From positions 62,001-126,000 of the forward strand of contig JAKAEZ010000003.1 in NCBI GenBank assembly GCA_021819825.1: a stretch of 64,000 bases of DNA, in the 5' to 3' direction. How positions within the stretch are numbered: position 1 is the stretch's first letter; the number at the start of each line of letters is the position of its first letter. The position numbers and the translations under genes are program-made. Source of the stretch: Planctomycetota bacterium (GTDB lineage: Bacteria; Planctomycetota; Phycisphaerae; WQYP01). The notes under the pieces are model-generated. The model saw only the letters and a program-made list of their open reading frames with translations, did not search any database and had not been told where the DNA came from. This document shows positions 28,789-37,650 of this stretch, in pieces.

Positions 28789-30366
28789 ATGAAGTACGGA
28801 TCACGAAAACCCTCGCAACTGGTAACCTTGGCCGCGGCGCTGGCGATGGCGTCATCCTTTGGCCTTGTGGCGATGGGAATTTTTGGTTCATCCCATGCCG
28901 TTCACGCTGATGCCTCTTCCGGCGTGCCGGCTATTAACCCCAAGGTAACCGCGTTTGCCAATCAACTTTCCGACGCTTTTGAAGCTGTCTACAACGCTGA
29001 TCATAAGGCGGTGGTTAATATTCAGGTCGTCAAGGAAATTCCGCAATCCCAGAACATCAATCCCGGCGGCCCGATGCAGTTGCCGCCGGGATTTCGCAAA
29101 ATGCTGCCGCCCGGAGCTTTTCCGCTGGTTCCTTCCAACCCCGGCCCGGAGAAAATTTTTGGCACCGGCAGCGGAGTCATTATTTCATCCAATGGATATA
29201 TTGTCACCAACAACCACGTTGTCAGCGACGCCACAAAAATTACCGTCACGCTGGCGGATCATCGCCGGTTTAAGGGAAAAGTCATCGGTACAGACCCCAA
29301 GTCTGATTTGGCGTTAGTGAAGATTGCCGCCAATAATCTCCCGTTTCTCACCTTTGGCAATTCGTCTCATGTGCGCGTAGGCCAGTGGGTTATAGCCATT
29401 GGCTCCCCCTTCGGCTTTACCCAAACCACAACCCAGGGCATTATTTCCGCCAAGGGACGCACCAATGTAAATGTGATTGCGGAAAATGACCCCAAGCTCG
29501 CCGGTTTAACCTATTCTGATTATCTCCAGACCGATGCCGCCATTAACCCCGGTAATTCCGGCGGCCCCTTGCTGAACCTCAAAGGGCAGGTAGTCGGTAT
29601 TAATTCCGCCATCGCCACGAACACCGGTTCGTTTAACGGCATCGGCTTTTCCATTCCTTCCAATGAAGTCAAATATGTTATTCATGCCCTGAAAAAATAC
29701 GGTAAAGTCGTGCGGGGATATCTGGGTGTAACCATTGCGGATGTGCGGCACAGTGTCGTTCAGAAAACCGCGAGAAGCTTTGGCTATGACCATCTCCATG
29801 GCGTACTCGTCGAGCAGGTATGGCCGGATTCTCCTGGTGCTAAGGGCGGTTTGAAGGCCGGAGATATCATCACCGCCATTGATGGAGCCAAAGTCCGCAC
29901 GATGAATCAATTGCGCGATACGATAGCCGATACGCGTCCGGGTAAGGATGTCACGCTGGGTATTTTCCGGCGGGGGAAAATGATGAATTTGACGTTTCCC
30001 GTCGGCACGCAACCCGCCAGCATCAGCCAATTGGCGTTGGCTGGTGCCACCGGTGAACGGCCTGGCGTGGTGCAATCCAAGAGTTTGGGCGTTACGGTGG
30101 CCAGTGTCAGCTCGGAAATAGCCAAGCAATATCACCTTTCCAAACCCGAAGGCGTAATGGTCAGCAAAGTGGACCCCAACGGCGTGGCCGCCGGCGCTGG
30201 TGTAAATCCAGGCGATATCATCCTGCGGGTGCAGGGACATAAAATTACATCGGTGGATGAATTTAAAGCGGTGTTGAAAAAAGTGAGTCTGTCATCCGGG
30301 ATACGCATGTATGTGCGGGGTGCTGACGGCTCGGAGCGCTTTGTGTTTGTGCAGCAGAGCAATTAA
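28789..30366 (+). CDS. HtrA/DegP-family serine protease with two PDZ domains
   Basis: Intact triad motifs TNNHVV, KSDLALVKI, NPGNSGGPL; two PDZ-like repeats. Confidence 0.95.
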   Translation: MKYGSRKPSQLVTLAAALAMASSFGLVAMGIFGSSHAVHADASSGVPAINPKVTAFANQLSDAFEAVYNADHKAVVNIQVVKEIPQSQNINPGGPMQLPPGFRKMLPPGAFPLVPSNPGPEKIFGTGSGVIISSNGYIVTNNHVVSDATKITVTLADHRRFKGKVIGTDPKSDLALVKIAANNLPFLTFGNSSHVRVGQWVIAIGSPFGFTQTTTQGIISAKGRTNVNVIAENDPKLAGLTYSDYLQTDAAINPGNSGGPLLNLKGQVVGINSAIATNTGSFNGIGFSIPSNEVKYVIHALKKYGKVVRGYLGVTIADVRHSVVQKTARSFGYDHLHGVLVEQVWPDSPGAKGGLKAGDIITAIDGAKVRTMNQLRDTIADTRPGKDVTLGIFRRGKMMNLTFPVGTQPASISQLALAGATGERPGVVQSKSLGVTVASVSSEIAKQYHLSKPEGVMVSKVDPNGVAAGAGVNPGDIILRVQGHKITSVDEFKAVLKKVSLSSGIRMYVRGADGSERFVFVQQSN

Positions 30367-30393
30367 CGATTTCATGGCTTCTCCTTCTCCCTG

Positions 30394-30428
30394 ATGCCTC
30401 GGAGCCACTCCCGCTCCGGGGCATTTTT
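30394..30428 (+). terminator. Rho-independent terminator after htrA
   Basis: ATGCCTCGGAGC CACTCCC GCTCCGGGGCAT TTTT. Confidence 0.8.
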
Positions 30429-30614
30429 ATGCGCGTAATTTCGTGAAATCGCAATGTGGCGGAGCTATATCCAATGCCATTAGGGACTTTGGATCGCATG
30501 CCGAATCAGCGATTATTTTCCGAGAAATCGCCGTTGAGGGCGATTAATATCTCATGAGATACACGAAAATAATGTATTAAGGCATAAAAAACTTTAATCT
30601 TTTAGCGAATTTTG

Positions 30615-30642
30615 TTGACATGAATGTAATAAACTGTAGACT
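30615..30642 (+). promoter_or_regulatory. putative sigma70-type promoter
   Basis: TTGACA (30615-30620), 16-nt spacer, TAGACT (30637-30642), upstream of ORF 30711. Confidence 0.45.
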
Positions 30643-30710
30643 CATAACCAAAGAGAGCGCCTTGATGTAAGGATCTCCATTAAAAATAGGGCTTTGTCAG
30701 GATTTTCACT

Positions 30711-31475
30711 ATGAAGTTGCAGAAAATATTAGGTATCGGTGCGGGATTATCCGCCGGTTTAGTTGTCGCAGGAATGGCCAGTGCGAGCGTGCAGTTGGAA
30801 ATCATCGCCGGTGGCCAGTCGGAATTACTTCCGACATCTCCGACTAGCAACGCATCGTATACGTCCTCTTCCGGTAGCTTTGATGGTTTTTCTTGGTCGG
30901 CCATCACAGTCTCCTCCAATGCTTCGAATTCGACGCAAGCTGCCAACTTGACTTTGGGAATTACCGACCTTACCAACGCGTCTGCGTCCGGTTTTCCGAA
31001 CAGCGGTATCGAGATTCTGGCATCCGGCGATGGCTTCTCTTACGATCCCGCGGGAACAAACTATTTACAATCCAGTGGTTCGCTGGATTATTCTTCTGGG
31101 ACATCGAGCGACAGCGTCATTCAAACCAGCTACCAGGACAACACCAATAGCTTATTCGGCGAGACAAATTCTCTGACCCCGGATAAGTCGCCGTACACCA
31201 TCCCGAGTCCAGCTCCGTCCGGATCAACTCCGGTTTCCTTGGGGCAAAACGAAATTGTCATCACGCCTAATTCGAGCTATTCGCTGACGGTGTCAGCCAG
31301 CTTTTATATTCAGGCAACTGGATCTACATCGAACTATGGTGGAAGCTTTCAGTCCGTCGTTTCAAACACGCCGCTCGTCGCGTCAACCCCGCTGCCCGGC
31401 AGCGGTGCTCTGGCTTTAATTGGCGGACTCGCCCTCATCGGCGGAATGGCTATCCGACGGCGGGTTACTCGCTGA
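30711..31475 (+). CDS. secreted protein with PEP-CTERM-like (PLPGSG variant) C-terminal anchor
   Basis: Signal peptide; C-terminal STPLPGSGALALIGGLALIGGMAIRRRVTR (motif + TM + Arg cluster). Confidence 0.7.
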   Translation: MKLQKILGIGAGLSAGLVVAGMASASVQLEIIAGGQSELLPTSPTSNASYTSSSGSFDGFSWSAITVSSNASNSTQAANLTLGITDLTNASASGFPNSGIEILASGDGFSYDPAGTNYLQSSGSLDYSSGTSSDSVIQTSYQDNTNSLFGETNSLTPDKSPYTIPSPAPSGSTPVSLGQNEIVITPNSSYSLTVSASFYIQATGSTSNYGGSFQSVVSNTPLVASTPLPGSGALALIGGLALIGGMAIRRRVTR

Positions 31476-31510
31476 TCCATAAAGCCCGCAAATAAAGTAC
31501 GCCTGATTAC

Positions 31511-31548
31511 CAAAAAGCCCAGCGGCTAAAACCGCTGGGCTTTTTGGC
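31511..31548. terminator. bidirectional Rho-independent terminator
   Basis: CCAAAAAGCCCAGCGG CTAAAA CCGCTGGGCTTTTTGG, perfect 16-bp stem. Confidence 0.9.
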
Positions 31549-31779
31549 CATTCACCGTCAGACATTACCAACCTCACCAAAGTTAAACCGTCCGCTCACC
31601 GGCCAAAGCAAAAATTTCAACAACGCAGCTTGACCGCCATGCCCTTACCGCGTATCCTTAATGGGCTATACATCCGCCGAGAAGGCCGGTTTGACGGGTT
31701 GTCATTCCGGTACGCCGGCTTTGATTGCAGCAGGCTACGCCGGCGGGCGTTTTGGGCCTGTGTGCTGAAAGGAGCTTCC

Positions 31780-32376
31780 ATGTCCCGCTATTTAGGTCCT
31801 AAGGTGCGTCTGTCACGCCGGCTCGGTGTGGCTATTGCCGATCTTCCCAAACATAACAAAAGCGAGTTCGTTGCCCCCGGCATGCATGGGTTTCGCAGCC
31901 GCCGCTTGTCGGAATACGGTATCCGTCTTCGTGAAAAGCAGCGCATGAAGGCCCATTACAACGTACTTGAAAAGCAGTTCCGGCGTTATATGGCCATGGC
32001 CAAAAGCGCCAAGGGTAACACCGCGGTAACGTTGCAACAGGTCCTGGAAACTCGTTTGGATAATGTCGTACGCCGTTTGGGCGTGGCACGCTCCATCTGG
32101 GCCGCCCGGCAGCTTGTGGCCCATGGCCACGTCCTGGTCAATGGTAGCAAGGTAGATATCGCCAGCTATCAGGTGGTTCCGGGAATGACCATCACCTTTC
32201 GTGAAAAAACCGCCAAACTCCTGCGGGAAAATATGGAATCCATGGCGGGCCATCAGGTGCCGGCATGGTTGGATTTTAATCCCGCGCAATTGGAGGCTAA
32301 AGTGGTGGCCTTGCCGATGCCGGAGCAAATTCCCTTCCAGATTAACCCCAGCCTGATCATCGAATTTTATCGTTAA
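31780..32376 (+). CDS. rpsD: 30S ribosomal protein S4
   Basis: MSRYLGPKVRLSRRLG; YGIRLREKQRMKAHYNVLEKQFRRY; LETRLDNVVRRLGVARSIWAARQLVAHGHVLVNGSKVDIASYQV; RBS GAAAGGAG; ATG 31780. Confidence 0.96.
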   Translation: MSRYLGPKVRLSRRLGVAIADLPKHNKSEFVAPGMHGFRSRRLSEYGIRLREKQRMKAHYNVLEKQFRRYMAMAKSAKGNTAVTLQQVLETRLDNVVRRLGVARSIWAARQLVAHGHVLVNGSKVDIASYQVVPGMTITFREKTAKLLRENMESMAGHQVPAWLDFNPAQLEAKVVALPMPEQIPFQINPSLIIEFYR

Positions 32377-32400
32377 TCTTCGGATGGCTATCCCACAATT

Positions 32401-32435
32401 AAACAACCGCGCCACAACCATGGGTTTTGGCGCGG
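32401..32435 (+). terminator. Rho-independent terminator after rpsD
   Basis: AAACAACCGCGCCA ... TGGCGCGGTTTGTTTTT. Confidence 0.85.
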
Positions 32436-32480
32436 TTTGTTTTTATAGGCTACAATACCGTTGGTTTTGGAGAAACTGTC

Positions 32481-33095
32481 TTGGCAGGATTCCGCTTTAC
32501 ACAGGTATTGTTCTCTCTGGGGCTTTGCATCTATTTCGGCGGCCTGCTGATTCTCGGTGCGGTCGTAGCACCGGAAATTTTCCACACCATTTCCGCCGCC
32601 GGGGTTCACGCATCGGTCATTAACCCAAAATTAAATCAATCCAAAGAACTCGCCGGTCTTATTTTTGGCAATATCCTTCAAATTTTTTCCGTCTTTCAAT
32701 TGGTGTGTCTGTTCCTGATGCTGTTTTGTTCGCTGTTTCAAATGGCGTTTCATCTTAGCGCGCTGAATATTTGGGTATGGCTGCGGCTCTCCGGGGTGCT
32801 GATCCTGGCAATGTTACTGGGTTCGCAAATGCTGCGTTTGGATCCTGCTGTCCGACGGGAACATAAACTCTATTTGCAATATATCGATTCCAACCCTGCC
32901 AATGCCGCCCTGCACAAGGCGCAATTTCAGCGCTATCACGCCGCCGCCGAACGCAACGGCATGATCCAAATGGCTGTTCTACTGGCCTTGGTATTTATCC
33001 AGGGATGGGGCATTAATTATCCCACGCGCCACGAATTTATACGCACGCTGGCGCAAAACGCCAAACTCATTGAACCGCCGGTCAAATCATCTTAG
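32481..33095 (+). CDS. DUF4149/TMEM205-like integral membrane protein
   Basis: Four TM-like segments (FTQVLFSLGLCIYFGGLLILGAVVAPEIF...); TTG start at 32481 suggested because the upstream ATG 32427 lies inside the rpsD terminator. Confidence 0.55.
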   Translation: MAGFRFTQVLFSLGLCIYFGGLLILGAVVAPEIFHTISAAGVHASVINPKLNQSKELAGLIFGNILQIFSVFQLVCLFLMLFCSLFQMAFHLSALNIWVWLRLSGVLILAMLLGSQMLRLDPAVRREHKLYLQYIDSNPANAALHKAQFQRYHAAAERNGMIQMAVLLALVFIQGWGINYPTRHEFIRTLAQNAKLIEPPVKSS

Positions 33096-33832
33096 TCGCT
33101 TCTCGACTTCCCGCCGCTTCGGGCTTTTACCGGACGTCCGCTTTTCTTCTGCGTAGTGCATTGCAGACTTTCGCTGATTCGCCGTGCGGTCTTCAATCGT
33201 TGGGCCGAGATCCTCGCAAACGCTCTTCGCACGGGCGCGCTGATGCCGCGGGGCGCTTTATCAATGTCACCGCACTTGAATGGTGGCTCCGGAGCATACT
33301 CAACGGCCAATTGAATCATCTTCGCATTTTTATCCCCCACCAAACGGGCGACCGCCACCAACGCACCATCAATCCCGGATGTCACGCCCGCACAGGAAAT
33401 AAGCCCGCCACTGATGACCACGCGCTTTCTGCGTGGCTTGGCACCAAACAATGTCAGCAGAGCCAATGATGCCCAGTGCGTGGTAGCAGGTTTGCCGATA
33501 AGTAATCCCGCGGCTCCGCATAGCAACGCTCCCGTGCAGATTGAAAGTACAATCTTGGCCTGCATCGCCCGATGTTTAATAAAATTAATGATCTCCAAAT
33601 CATCCATGATCTCTTCCTGCCCTGGCCCGCCGGGAATTACCAGCACATCAAGCTTCGGGCACGACGAAAGCGTCATCGTGGCAGTGAGAATCAGGCCGTG
33701 AACATCCTGTATTGGTTCGCGTGTTTTCCATAGAATATGGACGTTCGCTCCCGGTACACGCGATAAAATCTCAAATGGTCCGGTAAAATCCAACTGATCA
33801 ACACCGGGGAAAATCAATACACCAATATCCAT
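33092..33832 (-). CDS. DJ-1/PfpI family protein (isonitrile hydratase/GlxA-like)
   Basis: DIGVLIFPGVDQLDFTGPFEILSR; LDVLVIPGGPGQEEIM; LSICTGALLCGAAGLLIGKPATTHW. Confidence 0.85.
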   Translation of the reverse strand: MDIGVLIFPGVDQLDFTGPFEILSRVPGANVHILWKTREPIQDVHGLILTATMTLSSCPKLDVLVIPGGPGQEEIMDDLEIINFIKHRAMQAKIVLSICTGALLCGAAGLLIGKPATTHWASLALLTLFGAKPRRKRVVISGGLISCAGVTSGIDGALVAVARLVGDKNAKMIQLAVEYAPEPPFKCGDIDKAPRGISAPVRRAFARISAQRLKTARRISESLQCTTQKKSGRPVKARSGGKSRSD

Positions 33833-33968
33833 AACCGTACACTCCAACGCTACAGTTCCTTTCGGAGTATCATCTCCTTGAGGTACGCCATCATCGCCGC
33901 TTCTTGATGTGGGCCAAAATCATCCCGGCTCGCCTGGATCGTCATCCGGCGATTATTCTGGCAGACTC

Positions 33969-36338
33969 CTACGCACCGCTCCACTTCCAGTTGCGAATTT
34001 CAGGCAGGTCTTGGCCATGCTGTTGAATATACCGCTTGTGTTCAATGAGCTTATCGCGCACCATCTGCTTAAGATAGGCCGCCCGTGTGCCCGCTTTTGG
34101 CACGCGATCAACCACATCCTGTACCAGATGAAATCGGTCCATATCATTGAGCACTGTCATATCAAATGGCGTGGTGATAGTGCCTTTTTCCTTATAGCCG
34201 CGAACGTGAATGTTGCGATGATTGTTACGGCGGTACGTCAATCGATGAATCAACCAGGGATAGGCGTGAAACGCGAAGATCACCGGTTTATCCTTTGTGA
34301 ATAGAGAATCAAAATCCAAATCAGTTAAACCATGTGGGTGTTCACTTGCCGGCTGAAGCTTCATCAAGTCCACCACATTAACCACCCGGATTTTCAGGTC
34401 CGGCAATTCATGCCGCAGAATGGATACCGCCGCCAGTATTTCCAATGTCGGCACATCACCGGCGCAGGCCATAACCACGTCCGGATCAACGCGGTCGTCA
34501 TTGCCCGCCCATTTCCAGATACCAATTCCCTCTTCGCAATGAATCGCCGCTGCATCCATGGACAGCCACTGCGGCGACGGATGCTTCCCAGCCACGATCA
34601 CGTTCACATACTGTCTGCTGCGCAGGCAGTGGTCCATCACGGAAAGCAGACAGTTGGCGTCGGGCGGCAAATAAACCCGCACCACATCCGGGCTTTTATT
34701 CACCACCACATCCAGAAAGCCCGGATCCTGATGCGTAAAGCCGTTATGATCCTGCCGCCACACATGGGATGACAACAGATAATTCAATGATGCAATATCC
34801 GCCCTCCATGGCAGGTTATCGGTGACCTCCAGCCACTTGGCATGTTGATTAAACATAGAGGCAACAACATGAATGAACGCTTCATAGCAATTGAAAACGC
34901 CATGTCGTCCGGTCAGCAGATACCCTTCCAGCCAGCCTTCACATTGATGTTCGCTGAGCATGGAATCCAGCACGCCGCCTGATGTCGCCAGAAATTCATC
35001 ATTGGGCACGGTGCGTGCATCCCATTGGCGGTTGGTATGTTCAAAAATGGCCCCCAACCCATTGGAAAGCGTTTCGTCCGGGCCAAAGAGTCGAAAATTC
35101 CGTGGTGCGCTATTAAGTTTTGCCACATCGCGCAAAAATGGCCCCAAGACATGCGTGTCCCCAATGCCCATAACGCCGGGCTGCGTAACCGTCACGGCAT
35201 AGTCCCGGAAGTCCGGCATTCGCAAGTCCCGCAGCAACTTGCCGCCGTTGGCATGACGGTTGGCTCCCATACGCCGCTGGCCCTTGGGTGCCAGATCCGC
35301 TATGCCCGCCCTGAGGCGGCCCTGGTCATCAAAGAGTTCTTCCGGATGGTAGCTTTTCATCCACGCTTCCAGCATTTTGAGATGCTCAGGATTTTTCGCC
35401 GGATCAGACAAGGGCACCTGATGCGCACGGAACGTCCCTTCCACTGGCAAACCGTCAATAACCCGTGGCCCGGTCCAGCCCTTGGGAGACCGCAGCACAA
35501 TCATCGGCCACCGCGGCCGCATCGTATTGCCTTGCGTGCGGGCCTCCTGTTGAATTTGGCGGATACGTTCTATGGCCGAATCCAATGCTGTTGCCATGGC
35601 TTCATGCATAAGTGCCGGCTCGCGGCCTTCAACAAAACGCGGGTCCCATCCATAACCGCGCAATAACTGTTCCAATTCCTCATGTTCAATGCGGGCCAGT
35701 ACCGTGGGATTGGAAATTTTGTATCCATTAAGATGCAGAATCGGCAACACCGCGCCATCCGTCCTGGCATCGAGAAATTTATTGGAATGCCAGCTTGTCG
35801 CCAAAGGACCGGTTTCCGCTTCGCCGTCACCCACCACACAGGCGGCAATCAGATCCGGGTTATCAAACACCGCTCCAAAGGCGTGGCTGATGCTATAGCC
35901 TAATTCACCACCCTCATGGATGGACCCCGGCGTTTCGGGTGCCGCGTGGCTGGGAATGCCACCGGGGAAGGAAAACTGCTTGAAAAGCTTTTTCATTCCC
36001 GCCTCATCCTGGCTGATATTGGGGTATATCTCGCTGTAAGTTCCCTCCAGATAAACATTTCCCACCACCGCCGGTCCTCCGTGGCCGGGACCCGAGAGAT
36101 AAATCATGTCCAGATCGTATTTGTTGATCACGCGGTTCAAGTGCGTGTAAATGAAATTTTGTCCCGGTGTTGTACCCCAATGGCCCAGCAACATCGGTTT
36201 AATATGTTCGAGTTTCAATGGTTGTTTTAATAACGGATTATCATAAAGATAAATCTGTCCTACCGAGAGATAATTGCCGGCCCGCCAATACGCATCGAGT
36301 TTGGCGAGCATTTCCTTACTGAGTGTTGTCGTGGCCAT
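33969..36338 (-). CDS. xfp: phosphoketolase (xylulose-5-phosphate/fructose-6-phosphate)
   Basis: [85 protein letters not shown]. Confidence 0.96.
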   Translation of the reverse strand: MATTTLSKEMLAKLDAYWRAGNYLSVGQIYLYDNPLLKQPLKLEHIKPMLLGHWGTTPGQNFIYTHLNRVINKYDLDMIYLSGPGHGGPAVVGNVYLEGTYSEIYPNISQDEAGMKKLFKQFSFPGGIPSHAAPETPGSIHEGGELGYSISHAFGAVFDNPDLIAACVVGDGEAETGPLATSWHSNKFLDARTDGAVLPILHLNGYKISNPTVLARIEHEELEQLLRGYGWDPRFVEGREPALMHEAMATALDSAIERIRQIQQEARTQGNTMRPRWPMIVLRSPKGWTGPRVIDGLPVEGTFRAHQVPLSDPAKNPEHLKMLEAWMKSYHPEELFDDQGRLRAGIADLAPKGQRRMGANRHANGGKLLRDLRMPDFRDYAVTVTQPGVMGIGDTHVLGPFLRDVAKLNSAPRNFRLFGPDETLSNGLGAIFEHTNRQWDARTVPNDEFLATSGGVLDSMLSEHQCEGWLEGYLLTGRHGVFNCYEAFIHVVASMFNQHAKWLEVTDNLPWRADIASLNYLLSSHVWRQDHNGFTHQDPGFLDVVVNKSPDVVRVYLPPDANCLLSVMDHCLRSRQYVNVIVAGKHPSPQWLSMDAAAIHCEEGIGIWKWAGNDDRVDPDVVMACAGDVPTLEILAAVSILRHELPDLKIRVVNVVDLMKLQPASEHPHGLTDLDFDSLFTKDKPVIFAFHAYPWLIHRLTYRRNNHRNIHVRGYKEKGTITTPFDMTVLNDMDRFHLVQDVVDRVPKAGTRAAYLKQMVRDKLIEHKRYIQQHGQDLPEIRNWKWSGA

Positions 36339-36341
36339 ACG

Positions 36342-37607
36342 TTACGTTCCTTTCATTTTTATTTTAAGCAAACCGAGTACCGACCGCGCGATCATCAGCT
36401 CTTCGTCGGTAGGTATAACGCGTACAGTTACCGCAGCCCCCGGAACTGAAATAACCGGGGCGTTCCGGGCGTTAGCCGCGGAATTAATTCGGATACCCAG
36501 GAATCCCAAATCCCGGCAGATATTCTGGCGGATCACCGGTGCGTTTTCACCAATACCGCCGGCAAACACCAGCGTATCCACACCGCCTAATGCCGCGGCA
36601 AAAGAGCCGATCCACTTTCTGGCTTGATAGCAGAACATGTCGATTGCCAAAGCGCACCGCTTGTCGGTGGCGCGTTTCGTTAACAGGTCACGCACATCAG
36701 GGCTTACGGCCGAAACGCCCAGCAGTCCTGATTCATGATTCACCATATTTTCAAAGTGCGCCGCCGTCATACCTTGCGTGCGCGACAGGTAACTAAAAAC
36801 CCCCGGGTCTAAATCTCCGCAACGGGTGCTCATCATCAAACCGGCGGCGGGAGTAAAGCCCATGCTGGTATCGATGCTTTTTCCATCGCGAACGGCCACT
36901 AAACTGGCACCATTTCCCAGATGTGCCAGAATCACCCGGCCTTTTTCAGCGGCGGAGTCTCCCAGCCGCCGCAATTCTTCCATCAAAAACGCATAGGATA
37001 AGCCATGAAACCCATAGCGGCGCAAGCCTTTTGCCGCATAACGCCGGGGAATCGGTAACACTTGCGCGATCAGCGGCATGGTGCGGTGAAACGCAGTGTC
37101 AAAGCAGGCAACCTGAGGAAGTTTCGGATGCCATTCGCGAAAGCGCCGAATAAGTTGAATTTCCCCCGGCAAGTGATCAGGATCATAAGTTGCAATACGG
37201 TGTAGTTTGGCCAAAAGCGCGGCAGTGACGCGCTGCGGCTTCGAATAGCCCATCCCATGCACCACCCGATGCCCGATAGCCCGCACATCACCAAATTCCT
37301 TCTGTGCCCCGAGAAAATCCAGCAAAAATTCCCCCGCAGAACCATGATCCTGCGTATTTATGCTGCGGCTGATCTGCTGCCGGCCCTGTGAATCATGGGT
37401 TATAAAACGCGTGCCGCTCTGGCCCACACGGTCAATGGTCCCACTTATCACCCGCCTTGGTTTTCCAGTGGCTTCAAACAGTGCGAACTTGATACTGGAA
37501 GATCCCGCGTTCACAGTCAGAATCAGGCGCGGCTGATCGGGTTTGATCACCGCGTGCATGGCCCGTGCGTTGGCTTTTCCGGAAATTTTGTTGTGCTGTT
37601 GCGGCAT
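36342..37607 (-). CDS. ackA: acetate kinase
   Basis: LTVNAGSSSIKFALFE; GHRVVHGG-type motif; VACFDTAFHRTMP; HLGNGASLVAV; FAGGIGENAPVIR. Confidence 0.95.
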   Translation of the reverse strand: MPQQHNKISGKANARAMHAVIKPDQPRLILTVNAGSSSIKFALFEATGKPRRVISGTIDRVGQSGTRFITHDSQGRQQISRSINTQDHGSAGEFLLDFLGAQKEFGDVRAIGHRVVHGMGYSKPQRVTAALLAKLHRIATYDPDHLPGEIQLIRRFREWHPKLPQVACFDTAFHRTMPLIAQVLPIPRRYAAKGLRRYGFHGLSYAFLMEELRRLGDSAAEKGRVILAHLGNGASLVAVRDGKSIDTSMGFTPAAGLMMSTRCGDLDPGVFSYLSRTQGMTAAHFENMVNHESGLLGVSAVSPDVRDLLTKRATDKRCALAIDMFCYQARKWIGSFAAALGGVDTLVFAGGIGENAPVIRQNICRDLGFLGIRINSAANARNAPVISVPGAAVTVRVIPTDEELMIARSVLGLLKIKMKGT

Positions 37608-37650
37608 CGACTCATTTCGCTTTCAGTCTGTGGCTCATCGTTTTGCCTAC

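Noticed and set aside
32427-32480. N-terminal 18 codons of the ORF-track version of the DUF4149-like protein
   Set aside because: Start would lie inside the rpsD terminator hairpin; a downstream start (TTG 32481) is more plausible.
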